Source of the DNA: Alisma plantago-aquatica
Lineage: Eukaryota > Streptophyta > Magnoliopsida > Alismatales > Alismataceae
Assembly (NCBI GenBank): GCA_963693085.1
Contig: OY856410.1
Location: forward strand, 885,778,335 to 885,842,334
DNA: 64,000 bases
Direction of reading: 5' to 3'
Positions 24,240 to 35,960 of this stretch are shown piece after piece; within the stretch, counting starts at the first letter, position 1; each line of letters starts with the position of its first letter. The translations under genes were made by a program, and so were the position numbers. Under the pieces are notes generated by a model. The model worked only from the letters and a program-made list of their open reading frames with translations, ran no database searches and was not told where the DNA came from.

Positions 24240-25010
24240 GTGATTGGTCCTTGAGAAGGACAATTTAAATGGGGATAATTTCCATGACTAGTTCAGGACA
24301 TTGAGAATTGTTCTCACACAAGAGTGAAAGCTCTATGTCCTAGAAACACCAGAGCCATATGAACCTACTCCCGCTGCACCTAAGGATGGACAAGGATGCT
24401 TATAAGAAGCACTTTGATGATGTAATAGATTTCAAATGCCTGATGATGTGCTCAATGAACTATGAGTTGCATAGACAACATGAGAACATGTACCAAGATC
24501 AGGCAAGATAGGAGAGATATGATGTCTCTAAAGTGAGGTTCAAATGCAACATGGTAGAAGGAGATCTAGTAGGTCCCCATGTACTCAAGCTTATTGGGTA
24601 TGTGGAGAACCTTTCTTGACTGAGATTTCCCTTGGGTCAAGCGTTGGTCACAGAGGTGATTATGCAGTCACTTCCAGAGTCGTATAGCTAATTTGTCATG
24701 AACTACATCATGAATAGTTTTGACAAGCCATTGTCATAAATACCTAGCATGTTGAGAACAACTGAAGCACAAATTAAGAAAGACAACCCCAAGTCTATAA
24801 TGTTGATCAACATAGAAAAAGGGAAGTCTAAGGGCAAAGGCAAAGCTAAGAAGAGTTCTAAATCTATCCAGAAGCCCCAAGTCTTTTGCACTCAAAGCAA
24901 AGGGATGGGTTACAAAGGGAGGCAATTGTCACCACTGTCACCAGCCTGGACACTGGAAGAGAAATTTCCCTCTCTATCTGGAGGAACTGAGGAAGAATAA
25001 GGAGGGAATA
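24240..25010 (+). pseudogene. Copia gag with altered zinc knuckle
   Basis: The N-terminal gag block is recognisable (FRTLRIVLTQE, stop, KLYVLETPEPYEP at about 24285-24370) but interrupted by many stops. Near 24921-24966 the zinc knuckle reads CHHCHQPGHWKRNF: the last Cys of C-x2-C-x4-H-x4-C is Phe. It is followed by PLYLEELRKNKEG. Gag would assemble the particle and bind RNA. This copy cannot encode a continuous product. Confidence 0.8.
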
Positions 25011-25049
25011 GAGATCTTCAATTTTGGTATATATGTTATTGAAATAAAT

Positions 25050-26350
25050 ATATCTACTTCTTCATCTTGGGTTATATATATCATATGTGGATCTCACATA
25101 TGTTCAAATATGTAGGATCTAAAAAGAAGTAAGTCGTTACCAAAGGATGAGGTTGAACTGTGTGTTGCAAATGGAGCAAGACTGCAGTTGGAACCTATAA
25201 TTTATCTTTGCCCACATGGCTTGTAATAGAGCTAAAGAACTGTCATTTTGTACTTGCCATAAATGGAAACATTATTTTTGTATCTTGTATGGACAAGGAT
25301 GGATATGGATTTAATATAAAGAATGGTCAATGTTCTATCTCAAAAGACGAGATCTCTTATGGTAGTACCCCCCAATGTCCTATGGTATTTGTTTATTAGA
25401 TCTTAAGGCAAATGTTTATAATGTAAATACCAAAAGATTGAAACTCAATAACTCAAATAAAACATATCTTTGGCATTTCCGTCTAGGGCACATCAATGAG
25501 AATCACATCTCTAGACCCCATAAAGATGGATATATAGAATCTTTTGATTTCAAATCAATAAAGACATGTGATTCTTGTTTGTTGGGCAGTATGACAAAGA
25601 CTCCCTTCACTGGTAACTATGAGAGAGCTAGTGATCTATTAGGAGTCATACATACTAATGTATGTGGTCCTTTTAGAACAAATTCTAGAGGTGGGTATCA
25701 ATACTTCATTACCTTGATTGGTGACTTCAGTGGATATGGTTATGTTTACTTGATGAAACATAAGTCAAAAACTCTTGAAGAGTTCAAGGATTTCATGAAT
25801 GAAGTACAAAACCAACTTGGTAAAAGTATCAAAGAACTTCATTGTGATCGAGGTGGAGAATACTTAAGCTAGGAGTTTGAGGACTTCTGTGAGAATGTGG
25901 TATCGCATCACAATGGAATCCATCTGGAACACCACAACATAATGGTGTGTCAGAAAGAAGGAATCACACATTGCTAGATATGGTGCGATCAATGATGAGT
26001 TTTGTTGATCTTCCAACTTCCTTCTGGGGTTATGTTCTTGAAACCGCAGTGTTTACACTAAATTGTTTGCCATCTAAATTGGTTCAAAAGACACCATATG
26101 TGATATGGACTGGGAAACATCCCAAAATGTCTTTTATGAGGATTTGGGGGTGTGAAGCTTATGTCAACAAAATGTTTCCTAAAAAGCTTGGCCCTAGATC
26201 CAATAAATGTTATTTGGTTGGATATAAAAAGGAAACCAAGGGGAAATACTTGTATAATCCAACTAACAACGAAGTGTTTGTTGCCAGGGATGTTGCATTC
26301 CTAGAAAATGAATTTATTTCCAGAGGAATTAGTAAGAGCAAAGTATAACT
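25050..26350 (+). pseudogene. Copia protease remnant, GAG-pre-integrase and integrase
   Basis: The protease active-site region reads SSSWVIYIICGSHIC (25059-25103), where the catalytic Asp-Thr/Ser is replaced by Tyr-Ile. GAG-pre-integrase begins at YLWHFRLGHINENHI (about 25465), with zinc ligands including TCDSCLLG. The integrase core has IHTNVCGPF; the first catalytic Asp is Asn (AAT at 25657-25659), whereas the minus copy keeps Asp. The second Asp is in HCDRGGEYL and the Glu in GVSERRNHTLL. A stop at 25870 and a one-base frame change near 25897 interrupt the core. It runs on to ENEFISRGISKSKV (26348). Confidence 0.88.
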
Positions 26351-27228
26351 TGAAGAAGTTTGAGACCAACAAGAAAGCATTGAACCTGTAGAGGTACAAA
26401 AGGAACATAGAGAGTCATAAACCATTATGGAGTCACAATTCCTCAAGTAACACAGGAACCTCGCAGATCATAAGATAACAACGAAGCCATGAGCCAAATA
26501 CCTATCTAGAAATTGTTACGGGACCAAAATCTGAGAAATGGCTAGAAGCCATGAGATTTTAGATGGAATCTATGTACACCAATATCTATAGATATAAGTA
26601 TACAAAGATTCTTAGACAAAGTCAGAGCACATACATTGACGAAGTGTTGTAGAGGTTCAGCATGGAGGACTCAAAGAGAGGAAACCTACCCATGTCTCAT
26701 GGTGTTGCTATCTCTAGAGTTGAATGTCTTAGTTCTTGTGAAGAAAGGGAACACATGAGAAGACTCCTTATGCATCAACAACTGGATCTATCATGACGCA
26801 ATGTTACATACTCATCATGATGTCACATATGCCTTGAGCATGACGAGCAAATATCAGTCAGATCCAGGTGATTCCCATTGGATTATTGTGAACAACATCC
26901 TTAAGCACCTGAGAAGAACTACAGATCAATTACTTATCTATGGTCATGAGGAAGAGTTGGTAGTAAAGGCTTACAATGATTCAATCATCCAAACTAACAA
27001 AGATGATTATTGATCGCAATCAGGATTTGTGTTTTGCCTCAACAACGGAGCTGTGACCTAGAAGAGTTCCAAGAAAGAGAAAGTTGCAAATTATACAACA
27101 AAGGCCGAGTATATTGCTTGAGCCAATGCAACAAAGGAAGTTCTATGGATCAAGAAATTCATTTCTGAACTTGGAGTGGTTCCAAGTATTAGCAATGCAA
27201 TTGAGCTATATTATGACAACAATGGATC

Positions 27229-27720
27229 TGCAACGTCCCAAGATTTGAGGCCTCGAATAGAATGTTCTTATAAGGAATGATTGAACTACACACATCACCA
27301 AGGTGCACCTCCTTTTCAGGGAGACCATCACTAAAGAGCTCCATAGTTAAGCATGCTCAACTTGGAGTAGTACTAGGATGGGTGACTAGTTGAGATGTTT
27401 GTACTGGCTTGCGCATGAGTGAGGACAAAGCATGTAGTTAAGGCTAGTGGTGGTCTATGGGGACAATTGTCATTCCTAAAACTGTGTTAGAGTCTTGGGC
27501 AGTGGGCCCAAGTGTTACAAATGGTATCAGAGCCAGATCCCCTCTAATAGTTGTCATTCCTGAAACCCTATTAGAGCCTTGGACAGTGGGCCAGGGGTTA
27601 CAAATGGTATCAGAGCCAGATCCCCTCCAATAGGTGGGGCCCATGTGGGCATGACACGCCAATCTTAAGTTGTGCGGTCTGGGAATGTTGGGAAGGTATA
27701 TCCTAGTTGATGGAGCCACC
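27229..27720 (+). mobile_element. Cassandra-like TRIM retrotransposon, 5' LTR and interior
   Basis: TGCAACGTCCCAAGATTTGA opens an LTR of 291 bp ending GTGTTACA at 27519, followed by the Met-type primer site TGGTATCAGAGCC (27522-27534). The LTR carries 5S rRNA-like sequence (27285-27410), the defining trait of Cassandra elements. A second copy of the LTR end plus primer site follows in tandem (27549-27617). The 3' LTR is not visible, so the copy is truncated or rearranged before Copia RNase H resumes; the right boundary, about 27720, is approximate. There is no coding capacity, as expected for a TRIM. Confidence 0.85.
27285..27410 (+). promoter_or_regulatory. 5S rRNA-derived segment with internal pol III promoter boxes
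   Basis: The segment contains AGTTAAGCATGCTCAACTTG (A-box/intermediate region, from 27345) and AGTAGTACTAGGATGGGTGAC (27366-27386, C-box), both near-identical to plant 5S rRNA. The 5' third of the 5S gene is poorly conserved (CACCTCCTTTTCAGGGAGAC replaces the usual CACCGGATCCCATCAGAAC-like part). This is LTR sequence, not a functional 5S gene. Confidence 0.85.
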
Positions 27721-27858
27721 CATGTGCCAATGGTTGTGGATAGGAAGCAATATTGTTGACCCCTTGACAAAACACCATCACAGCAGAAGAATGAAGGTCA
27801 TGTTAGATCAGTTGGGATTAAGTTTGTGGGTGATTGGCTCTAAGTGCATGTAGGGGTC

Positions 27859-29776
27859 TTTTGGTATGTATGCCCAGAGAGCCAATCATATGATGATTGT
27901 AATGGCATAAGTTGTAAATGATTTGATTAATAAAGGCGATCTTACATTTTTTCTATTTTATTCAGTTATGAGATTATGGTATTGCATAATAAATGTATAA
28001 ATAATGATATTACTCAATGGCATATGTCTTAGGGTTGAGGACTTGAACAATGAGATCATACGGATGATAAGAGTATACACATTCTTGTTATGTCCCTAGT
28101 TAGATGTTGTTGTGGAAGCAAACTAGACAACAATAACACATAAGACTAGAGTGTGTGTTGTTAGTCATGAGATGGGATATCAAATCAAACACATAGATAC
28201 TTGTTCGAGAAAAGTGTATCGGACAAACCCACCTTGAGAGTGATGCATGGAAACCATTGAATGGTAGTTAGAATCATCTCTCTTAGTGATGGTGATGATT
28301 GTGGTTTTTAGACCTGAAATTGCTAGACTCATCACATGTTGCTTTATCTACTTTGTCATCAATCAAAAGTGACCTTGAATAAGGGTTTCCATAAAGGTGA
28401 TGTTCAAATACATTATAGCACATGGGAAATGACTGTGAGTGATGTAGATGGGATTTTTCCCTCTACAAGAGTTTGATATCTCGACCACTTGATAAGAGAG
28501 ACTGAGAAAAGCATGACCATGCACATGTGAATCCATATATGATATTGAGTTCACATATATCTCAGATAATCTACTCTAGGTCAAGGAACATGGATTGAAC
28601 ATTGAAGAGGATGACGATTCCATGCCTTGAGTTAATCGGGATATTAGAGACAAAGGAATTATACAATCATTGTAGCACCAATCACATATTGTAGGTTGCA
28701 TTTGTTCCAACTTTCCAAATTACTTGGATAGCAATGATTTCTTACTAGATACCAGTCATTGCTTATGATGTCATAATATAGCTATGGACATTCACTACCA
28801 ACGTAGGTTGTGACCTATAGGGTCACATAGATAGGAATGCGCTTGGAATAGGAGTATATTCATGAATAATGTTTAGACTTGATTACTAAAGTGTTAGGTA
28901 TTCAATTTAAACAACATTGACAATCTGTACTATGGAACGACATGTTCAACAAGTGAACCGATTGGCTCTGGTGCATGAACTAATCGGCTCACATTGTGAA
29001 CTGACTGTTTGGTTGATCGATGAGATTGGATCAATTATTGATGTTGACGTCATATTATGCATTAATCAAATATTAATTGCCAATACAACTGTGATTGGGA
29101 AACATAGTGACTAGATTGGTTCAAGGGTTGAACTGATTGGATCACATGCCAACCTATCAGTTCATTGTTGAATCGACTATTTTGTCATTTGCAGGTTATA
29201 AAAATTCATGAAATTTCATTTCTTCAATTCCCAAATCGACTAGAAACCTTGACCCCCCTATAAATAGAGGGGGTATTGGGGGTTTTCTGGACACAACAAT
29301 AAGCTCTAAAAAAATTTGTCTTATCTGGTTGTGGTAACTAAGACTGCCTGAGAAAGTTATACCCATCAAAGGGAGGAGCAAAAAGGGAGAGACAATTGAG
29401 GGAAAGCAAGTTGATGCTAGCATATCAACTTAGAGAGACAACTCCTTCTTGTATGTTCATCTAGAATGACAGGAGTTCATGATGGTTCATGTGGACTACT
29501 CTAGAGGTGAGGAGGCATTTGCCCCGTTAGGAGGATGCCATCAACTGCCTTATGTGGTGTTAGACCAGGAGGCCGACGACGACAGTCGTGTAGGTGCAAG
29601 TTGAGGAGGTAGCACGCTGCAACAAGGGATAATCGTTGGACTTGCTCCAAGACTAGGTATATACCTTACAACCCTCTTTCCCATATCATAGTTGTTGATG
29701 CGATCTAGTGTATTAGGGGAATATGGCAAGTAAATTTTTTGTTTCTATTGCCATATCTTATGCCATATTCCCAACA
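27859..29776 (+). repeat. 3' LTR of plus Copia
   Basis: It is preceded by a G-rich polypurine-like tract (GTAGGGGTC). It starts TTTTGGTATGTATGCCC, where the family normally has TGTTGG, and ends TTCCCAACA at 29776; length is 1918 bp. It aligns with 21387-22881. It carries CCGATTGGCTC/CTAATCGGCTC-like words at 28935-29180. Confidence 0.85.
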
Positions 29777-30382
29777 CAAATCCCATCTATATCACTCACA
29801 ACAATCTCCCTTGTATCACAATGTACCCAAACACCATATGTGTGACAACCCTTATTCAAGGTCACGTTGAATGGTGTTAAATTCCATTGAACGCCATGTG
29901 ATCATCATAGTGATTTTAGGTTAAAGAACCACAATCAGTGCTATCACATTTGAAGAGATGATAATGACTATGTACAATTCAATGGTTCCCATGTCTCTCT
30001 CAAGGTCAGTCTGTCCAGTACACTTGTTCTCTAACAAGTACCCATGTGTTTGACTCAATATCCAATATCATGACTAATGAGCTTCACTTATCAGTCAATA
30101 CACATTCTAGTCTTAAGCATTATTATTGTCTATATAGCTTCCATAATAATCCTACTAGGGACATGACAAGAATGTATATACTCTTATCATACATATGATC
30201 TTGTTTAGGTCCTCAACCCAAATCTTATGTTGTTGAGTAACATCATTATTTAGACATATTTCATGCTATATCATAATTGAACAAACATAAGAAACAAAAT
30301 TTCTGTATTATTAATCAAATGAAGTATATAATGTCCTTATACATTCATAATATGACTATCTCTCAGGGCATACATACCAACA
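29777..30382 (-). repeat. 3' LTR of minus Copia, proximal piece
   Basis: The minus-strand start TGTTGGTATGTATGCCCTGA (ending at 30382) follows a polypurine tract (AAGTACGAGTGGGAGTC, 30383-30399). The piece matches 50196-50810 and stops at 29777, where the plus Copia ends. Confidence 0.88.
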
Positions 30383-30399
30383 GACTCCCACTCGTACTT

Positions 30400-32440
30400 A
30401 GAGACAATCACTCATGAATCGAATCCCAGGTGATCTAACATGACCATCATGCTTATGCTGAGAAAGTGCTTTTGTCCGTGGGTAAATCTTCACATCTCCT
30501 CATTGTGTGATTTCTCATATGAGATGGAAACACTGAAGTATGCTCTTGAAACGTTGATGTGATCAGGGTTCCTTGACTTGTGTAATAGCTCCATTGTTGT
30601 CATAATAAAACTCTATTGCATCGTTGATGGTTGGAACCACCCAAAGTTCACTAATAAACTTCTTGAGCCATGCAACTTCCTTTGCTGCATTGGAAGCAAC
30701 AATGTACTTGGCTTCTGTCATAGAATCAACACCTATCTTTTACTTGGAACTTTTCCAATTTACAGCTCTATTGTTGATCCAAAACACAAATTTGGATTGC
30801 CAACAATAATTATCATTGTCAGTTTGAAGCTCGCATTGGTGTAACCCTTCACAACCAACTCTTCCTCACCACCACAAACAAGGAACTAATCCTTAATTCT
30901 TCTAAAGTACTTAAGGATGTTCTTTACAGTAGTCCAGTGACCTTAACTGAGATCTGATTGATACCTACTCCTCATTCTCAAACCATACGAGACATCGGGA
31001 TGAGTGCATAACATTGCATACATGATATATCCAATTGTGGATGCATATGAATTTTACTCATGTGTCTTCTTTCTACATAAGAAGTGGGACATTAGGCTCT
31101 AGAAAGACTAACACCATGAGACATGGGCAAGTTTCCTCTCTTTGAGTCATGTGATGAACCTTTTCAGCACTTTGTTGATGTATGTACTTGGGCTTTGGCC
31201 AATAATCCTTCTATATCTATCTCTATAGATCTTGAATCCTAAGATACATGATGTTTCACCTAAGTCCTTCATAGAGAAGGTACCTCCCAACCAGGTTTTT
31301 ACCGTTTGTAGGGTAAGGATGTCATTCCTCATTAATAGTATGTCATCTACACACAATATGAGGAATATAATTATGATCCCACTAACCTTCGTGTAAACAT
31401 ATTATTCATCTTCATTTCGACTTAAGACAAAATCTTTGACTACCTCATCAAATCCAAGATTCCGGTTCTAAGATGCTAGCTTTAATCCATAGATTGACCT
31501 TTGTACCTTACAAACTTTATTGTCTTTGGTTGGAAGTATAAAACTGTTGGGTTGTGTCATATACACATCTTCAAGAGGATTTCCTCTAAGGAAAGCAGTT
31601 TTAACATCCATTTATTAAATCTCTTAGTCATAATAAGCTACTATAGTAAGCATGTACCTGATGGATTTAACCATGGAAACTAGTGAAAAGTTTTCATCAT
31701 AGTCAACACCTTGAACTCGTTTAAAACATTTTGCAACCAATCGACCATTATATGTTGGTACATTACCATCCATGTTGGTCTTTTTCTTGAAGACCCATTT
31801 GTAACCTATGGGTTTTATCCCTTCGGATGGATCCGCCAAGGTTCATACCTTGTTGGTGTACATGATGTCTATCTCCGATCCCATGGCTTTAAGCCTCTTC
31901 TCATAATCTAGTCCCATAATAGCTTCTAAGTAGGTTGTTGGCTCATCGTCATGTATGACCAACTCATTGCCTTGTTGAGTCACGAGATATCTAAATCTCT
32001 GGCTCAAGGTGTGTCCTAGTAGATCTACAAGGTTCCATTTACTACTAGTGGAACTTGAAATTCCATAACTACTTCAGATTCTCTTTCTTAATTTTGTACC
32101 TCAATAGATTTAATGTTTTGTTTTTGGTCTCGAACTTTTTCAAGTTATATTTGACTCCCACTGGTTCCTTTGAAATAAATTCCTTGTCGAGGAATACATC
32201 ATCCTTGGCAATAAGCACTTTGTTGTCAGATGGAATATAGAAGTAATATCCCTTGATTTCTTTAGGATATCTAACAAAACAACATTTATCTTATTTGGGT
32301 CCAAGCTTTTTAGGAAACTATTTTCACACATAGGCTTCATGTCCCAAAATCTTCACAAAAACACATTGGGACATTTCCCAATCCATATATCATATGGCAT
32401 CTTTTGAACCAATATCAAAGGTATGTGATCTAGTGTAAAC
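30400..32440 (-). pseudogene. Copia RT, RNase H and integrase tail, minus copy
   Basis: On the minus strand the order is: integrase end (about 32140-32440, with the FKSLDPNKINVVLL-like tail), then RT from 31839 (EGIKPIGYKWVFKKKTNMDG, RLVAKCFKRVQGVDYDENFS). The catalytic box CVDDILLM is near 31356, where the first position, usually Tyr, is Cys. DLGETSCILGFKIYRDRY and QSPSTYINKVLKRF follow, then RNase H pieces to about 30400. Stops and frame changes separate the pieces. Unlike the plus copy, the RT core is still present. Confidence 0.85.
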
Positions 32441-32445
32441 GCTAC

Positions 32446-35441
32446 TGTAAAGAGTGAGACCCGAAAGGGGATCCATTCAAATGATATATTACAAGAGCCT
32501 TGTAATAATAAAGTAGAGGAAACAAAACTATTACAAAGTTACCTCATGATTCATTTATACAATTGTTCCTCACCATAATAGGTGATTACAACTAAAGCCA
32601 GTAGCAGAGGGTAACCCAACCATTCCAAGATATCCTTAAGTCTGTGCCATGTTGGTGATCTTTTTGAGCTCTTATCTTCCAATGTACCTAAACATGGGTG
32701 GAAGGGAACATCACCCAGAACATAGGAAACAACATAGAGGTCAGTAAAGGCTGAGTATGTACACATAATAAAGTTTGGGCATTATATGGGGTAAAAGTGC
32801 AAAAAGAGATGTTCCCACAAGAAGGGGGGTATTTGCAATTAGGTAAGTTCAAGAGAAATGTAACAAAAGAAATGAGGAATATTAAATTCAAATCACAAGC
32901 ATGGTAATAAAGAGGGTCTTGCCATAACAATCATCCACAGATTCATATTAAAACAACAAATATTTGCATGCATAACAATGTAGACTAAATATACCTAAAA
33001 TAGGGCCATAGCACCATAGGATCATGGCCTAAAAATAAATAAGGGTGGAAACGCACACCCCGGGCGGAAACACACGCCCTATATAAGTATGGTTGTACGT
33101 AAGTACCGTTATTCTAGATATTCTAGTCAAACATGTAGCATGCATAAAATAGAAAGGCAAGACTAGCATTTTAGTCAATTTCACATAAAATGGCAATCAT
33201 GTCAAAAGGGGTCCAAAAGACCAATTATAAAAGAATATTTCAGTAGCCACAGGAGTTTATATGAATCAAAAGCATGAGGTATGAATGTCCAATAATTGGA
33301 TTTCAAATAAAATTGATATTTCAAGAAGAGCCTCATTAAATAATTGTAGGTTCAGTCCAATAATGCCCAAAATAAAATAGAGAATGTACATACCTTATGA
33401 TCAGACCTAAATATTCAGTAACTCCTCCTAGGTTTAGGGTCAGGGTTGTCTCAACCTAGTCACAATATATGTGCATTCAATTAGTATAAAATGCATTAAA
33501 TCCCTTACTTAGAAATTGACCCTACTATAAGTTGGAAAACTGAACATGAAACCTATGCTATTAAATCAGACGCATTTTTCTGATTTCAAAATTGTATATT
33601 TTTTTATTTTTCTACTGAACCAATAATTAGTTATGGTTTTTATAAGTTTAAATCATTTCTGGCTAAATACGAAATTGAGTTATCAAATGACATTTTTACC
33701 CATGAATAAACATGTGAATCAGCAAGGGTTCACTGTCACGTAGACCATAGAGAAATAAAAGAAACCTAAGTTTGGTCAACAAGGTCAAATGAGAGTTAAA
33801 ATCACCAATTTGCCCTCATGGGAGTGACAAAGATATTTTGGCAGCATGGATAGAACTGGACTTTCATCCCAGGGATTGAAATCCATGCGTTTTGTTCCAT
33901 GGTTGCTCCACAGAGCTCGGGGTCAAGGAGAAAACGTTCGATTCAGGCATCTAGATGAGTGGGAGGACAGTCCATTGACTCTGCCTCATCACCCCGAACT
34001 CAAAGAGCTTTTGCTCTGGTCTTGTGAAGGTTGGGAGACAAGCAGAGGGTTTGTGTAACTCAACGTTGCTTGCTCTGCATCAGTCTGTTGGGTCAAGATC
34101 GAGTAGGAATGAGGTTGTGCGAGGTAATAAACAATCATAGGCATACACAGTGAATCGAGGCGAGTTAGGGGATGCTAACAAAGGTGGGTAACTATGAGGG
34201 GTTGCAGTGGGGTCATGGACCTCCAGGTCTCCTTACGTGGCAAGGAGATAGGGGAATGCGGCGGCATTTTGTCGAACGAGCAGACGAGATAGAACTGCGG
34301 CGAGATGAATGCATAGAAAGAAATAGCAAGGGTCCGAGATGGTTACCTCGAAGCCAAATCGAACTTAGGTGAAGGACACAACAGTTGCCCGTCGTCTTCG
34401 CCGAAGAAGAATACCGACACTGGTAGAGGCTCCAAAGCACCCATGCGAGCAATTGACAGAAGAAAACTAATAAGGTGGCATTGTGGGCCAGTTCTGGATC
34501 AACATGGAGAGAGTGGTAGCTACTAAGTGGGAATTCGATGAACTGGGGGATGAGCAACGATGGCCGCACATGGCCTAGACGGGGCATTTTCCATGTAGGG
34601 CACCACACGAGGGAAGGTAGGGTTTTCTGGGTTCGGAGGAGAGTTTAGAGTCTGTTGCCGAAGAAAAATTGAGGAATGGTTCAGCCTAGTGAGAGGTAGC
34701 GGCCAGAGAGGAGACTCGGTGTTGTACAACTCACTCCCGTGAGAGATTCGGAGGTAGGGGACGACTGAGTCCCGCTACCCGACTATCTGGGTACCCGACT
34801 CGCAATGCATGCGTGACAACTGCCCAGCCCTTGGACCAAAGTACAGGCCGTGACACATGATATCAATTAAATTGATCCTAACTTTAGGTCAAATCATACA
34901 TAGCCTATTAGGGTCTAATTGAGGGTGCATTTGATGTCCAAATGACCCAAAATTTTGAGGGTTAGCTAATAAGGATGTGTGGGACCCGATTATATGCTTA
35001 TATTTAGGTTTTGAGGTTAACTAAGCCATAATCTTAGCATTACACATTAATCATTCAATTAATGAAATGAACTAAGTATAATGGTCAATTATGGTGAAAT
35101 ATTCCACCTAGACTCAATTCTTGTCCTAATTGAGATCCAAGAGTATCCTAGTTCACAAATCTAGGGTCAGGGAATCTATATTATCATTATTGCTAATAAG
35201 TTTCCCAATTGAGGTATTAAGGTAGCAATATCATATGACTTCATTTCTATGTATCATAAAATGAGTCAATCTAGGGTTTGAAGATCAAAATATGGTTTTG
35301 TTTATTCTGACACAGTGAAATATAGATATTCAAAGGTAGTCAACAGAAAAAGGAGGAAAGGAGATTGGATATCGACATAATCAAATAGGTGCCTAGAAGA
35401 ATGGAGGACTAGCCTAAGTGTCTGGAATCGAGTATGTTACA
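32446..35441 (-). repeat. 3' LTR of LARD-like element
   Basis: Plus-strand ends are TGTAAAGAGTGAG and GAGTATGTTACA; length is 2996 bp. A TATA-like CCTATATAAG lies at about 33079-33088. A GC-richer patch at 33840-34800 gives spurious open frames. In one aligned 150-base sample (33061 onward against 38475 onward) I count about 9 differences. Confidence 0.92.
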
Positions 35442-35763
35442 ACACTCCACCCCTTAAATAGGATTTTGTCCCCAAAATCTATCTAGTTGTGGTATGGTAT
35501 ACTAAGTTATACTTTTAACCAAGTCATAAATTTCTAGTGTACCTAATGTAGGGGGTCAAAACATACCATCCGTGTCACACTTATGGTCTACTCTCAAGGT
35601 GAAGCTATATGTCTCCATGTGTCATGCATCCATTAATTTGATTATGGTAGATGTAAGGCTAGAAAAGTTACAACAAGACCTAGGATTATGTCAACCAATT
35701 TGTATCCATTAGGGCTACCTACAACGTTATCATAGTTTTGCCATTCTTTGATCATGATCCACA

Positions 35764-35960
35764 TAATTTCTCTTGTTATCATCATCATCAAAATAACAAC
35801 ATCATCATTATCATCTACTCACCATCCTCATTATCAATATCACTGACATCATCACCTACTCCTCATCATCATCACTATCAACATTATCATCATCATCGTC
35901 ATCCTCGTCATCATCAACAACAACATCATCATCATCACCACCATCATCAACATATCATTA
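35764..35960. repeat. Imperfect (ATC)n/(CAT)n microsatellite
   Basis: About 200 bp dominated by CATCAT, interspersed with CAACAA and ATTATT units. It creates a His-rich open frame that is not a gene. Confidence 0.95.

Larger units (their letters stand above)
26500..27856 (+). pseudogene. Copia RT/RNase H with RT core deleted
   Basis: The RT begins at about 26520 (KSEKWLEAMRF, stop, MESMYTN). It then jumps near 26582 to the end of RT (IYRYKYTKIL, SQSTYIDEVL, SMEDSKRGNLPM). The block holding WVFKKK and the VDDILL catalytic box, present in the minus copy at about 31180-31840, is absent (roughly 660 bp). RNase H follows (TTKAEYIA, stop, ANATKEVLWIKKFI, ELYYDNNGSAT), is interrupted by a Cassandra-like element at 27229, and resumes as SNIVDPLTKHHHSRRMKVML near 27745-27806. 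A purine-rich tract precedes the 3' LTR. Confidence 0.85.
21387..29776 (+). mobile_element. Copia retrotransposon, plus strand, same family, inserted in the LTR of the minus copy
   Basis: 5' LTR 21387-22881 (its first roughly 390 bp missing), primer site 22883-22896, leader, gag, protease, integrase, an RT with its core deleted, RNase H interrupted by a Cassandra-like element, a polypurine-like tract, and a full 3' LTR 27859-29776. LTRs match those of the minus Copia. The sequence right of 29776 resumes inside the minus Copia's LTR, at the position corresponding to about 50196. The missing parts on the left are explained by one deletion across the left junction, removing the start of this 5' LTR and about 380 bp of target. 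Confidence 0.85.

Noticed and set aside
27285..27410. Possible 5S rRNA gene
   Set aside because: Only the internal promoter portion is well kept, it sits inside a Cassandra-type LTR, and the 5' third is unlike 5S; it is not a functional rRNA gene.
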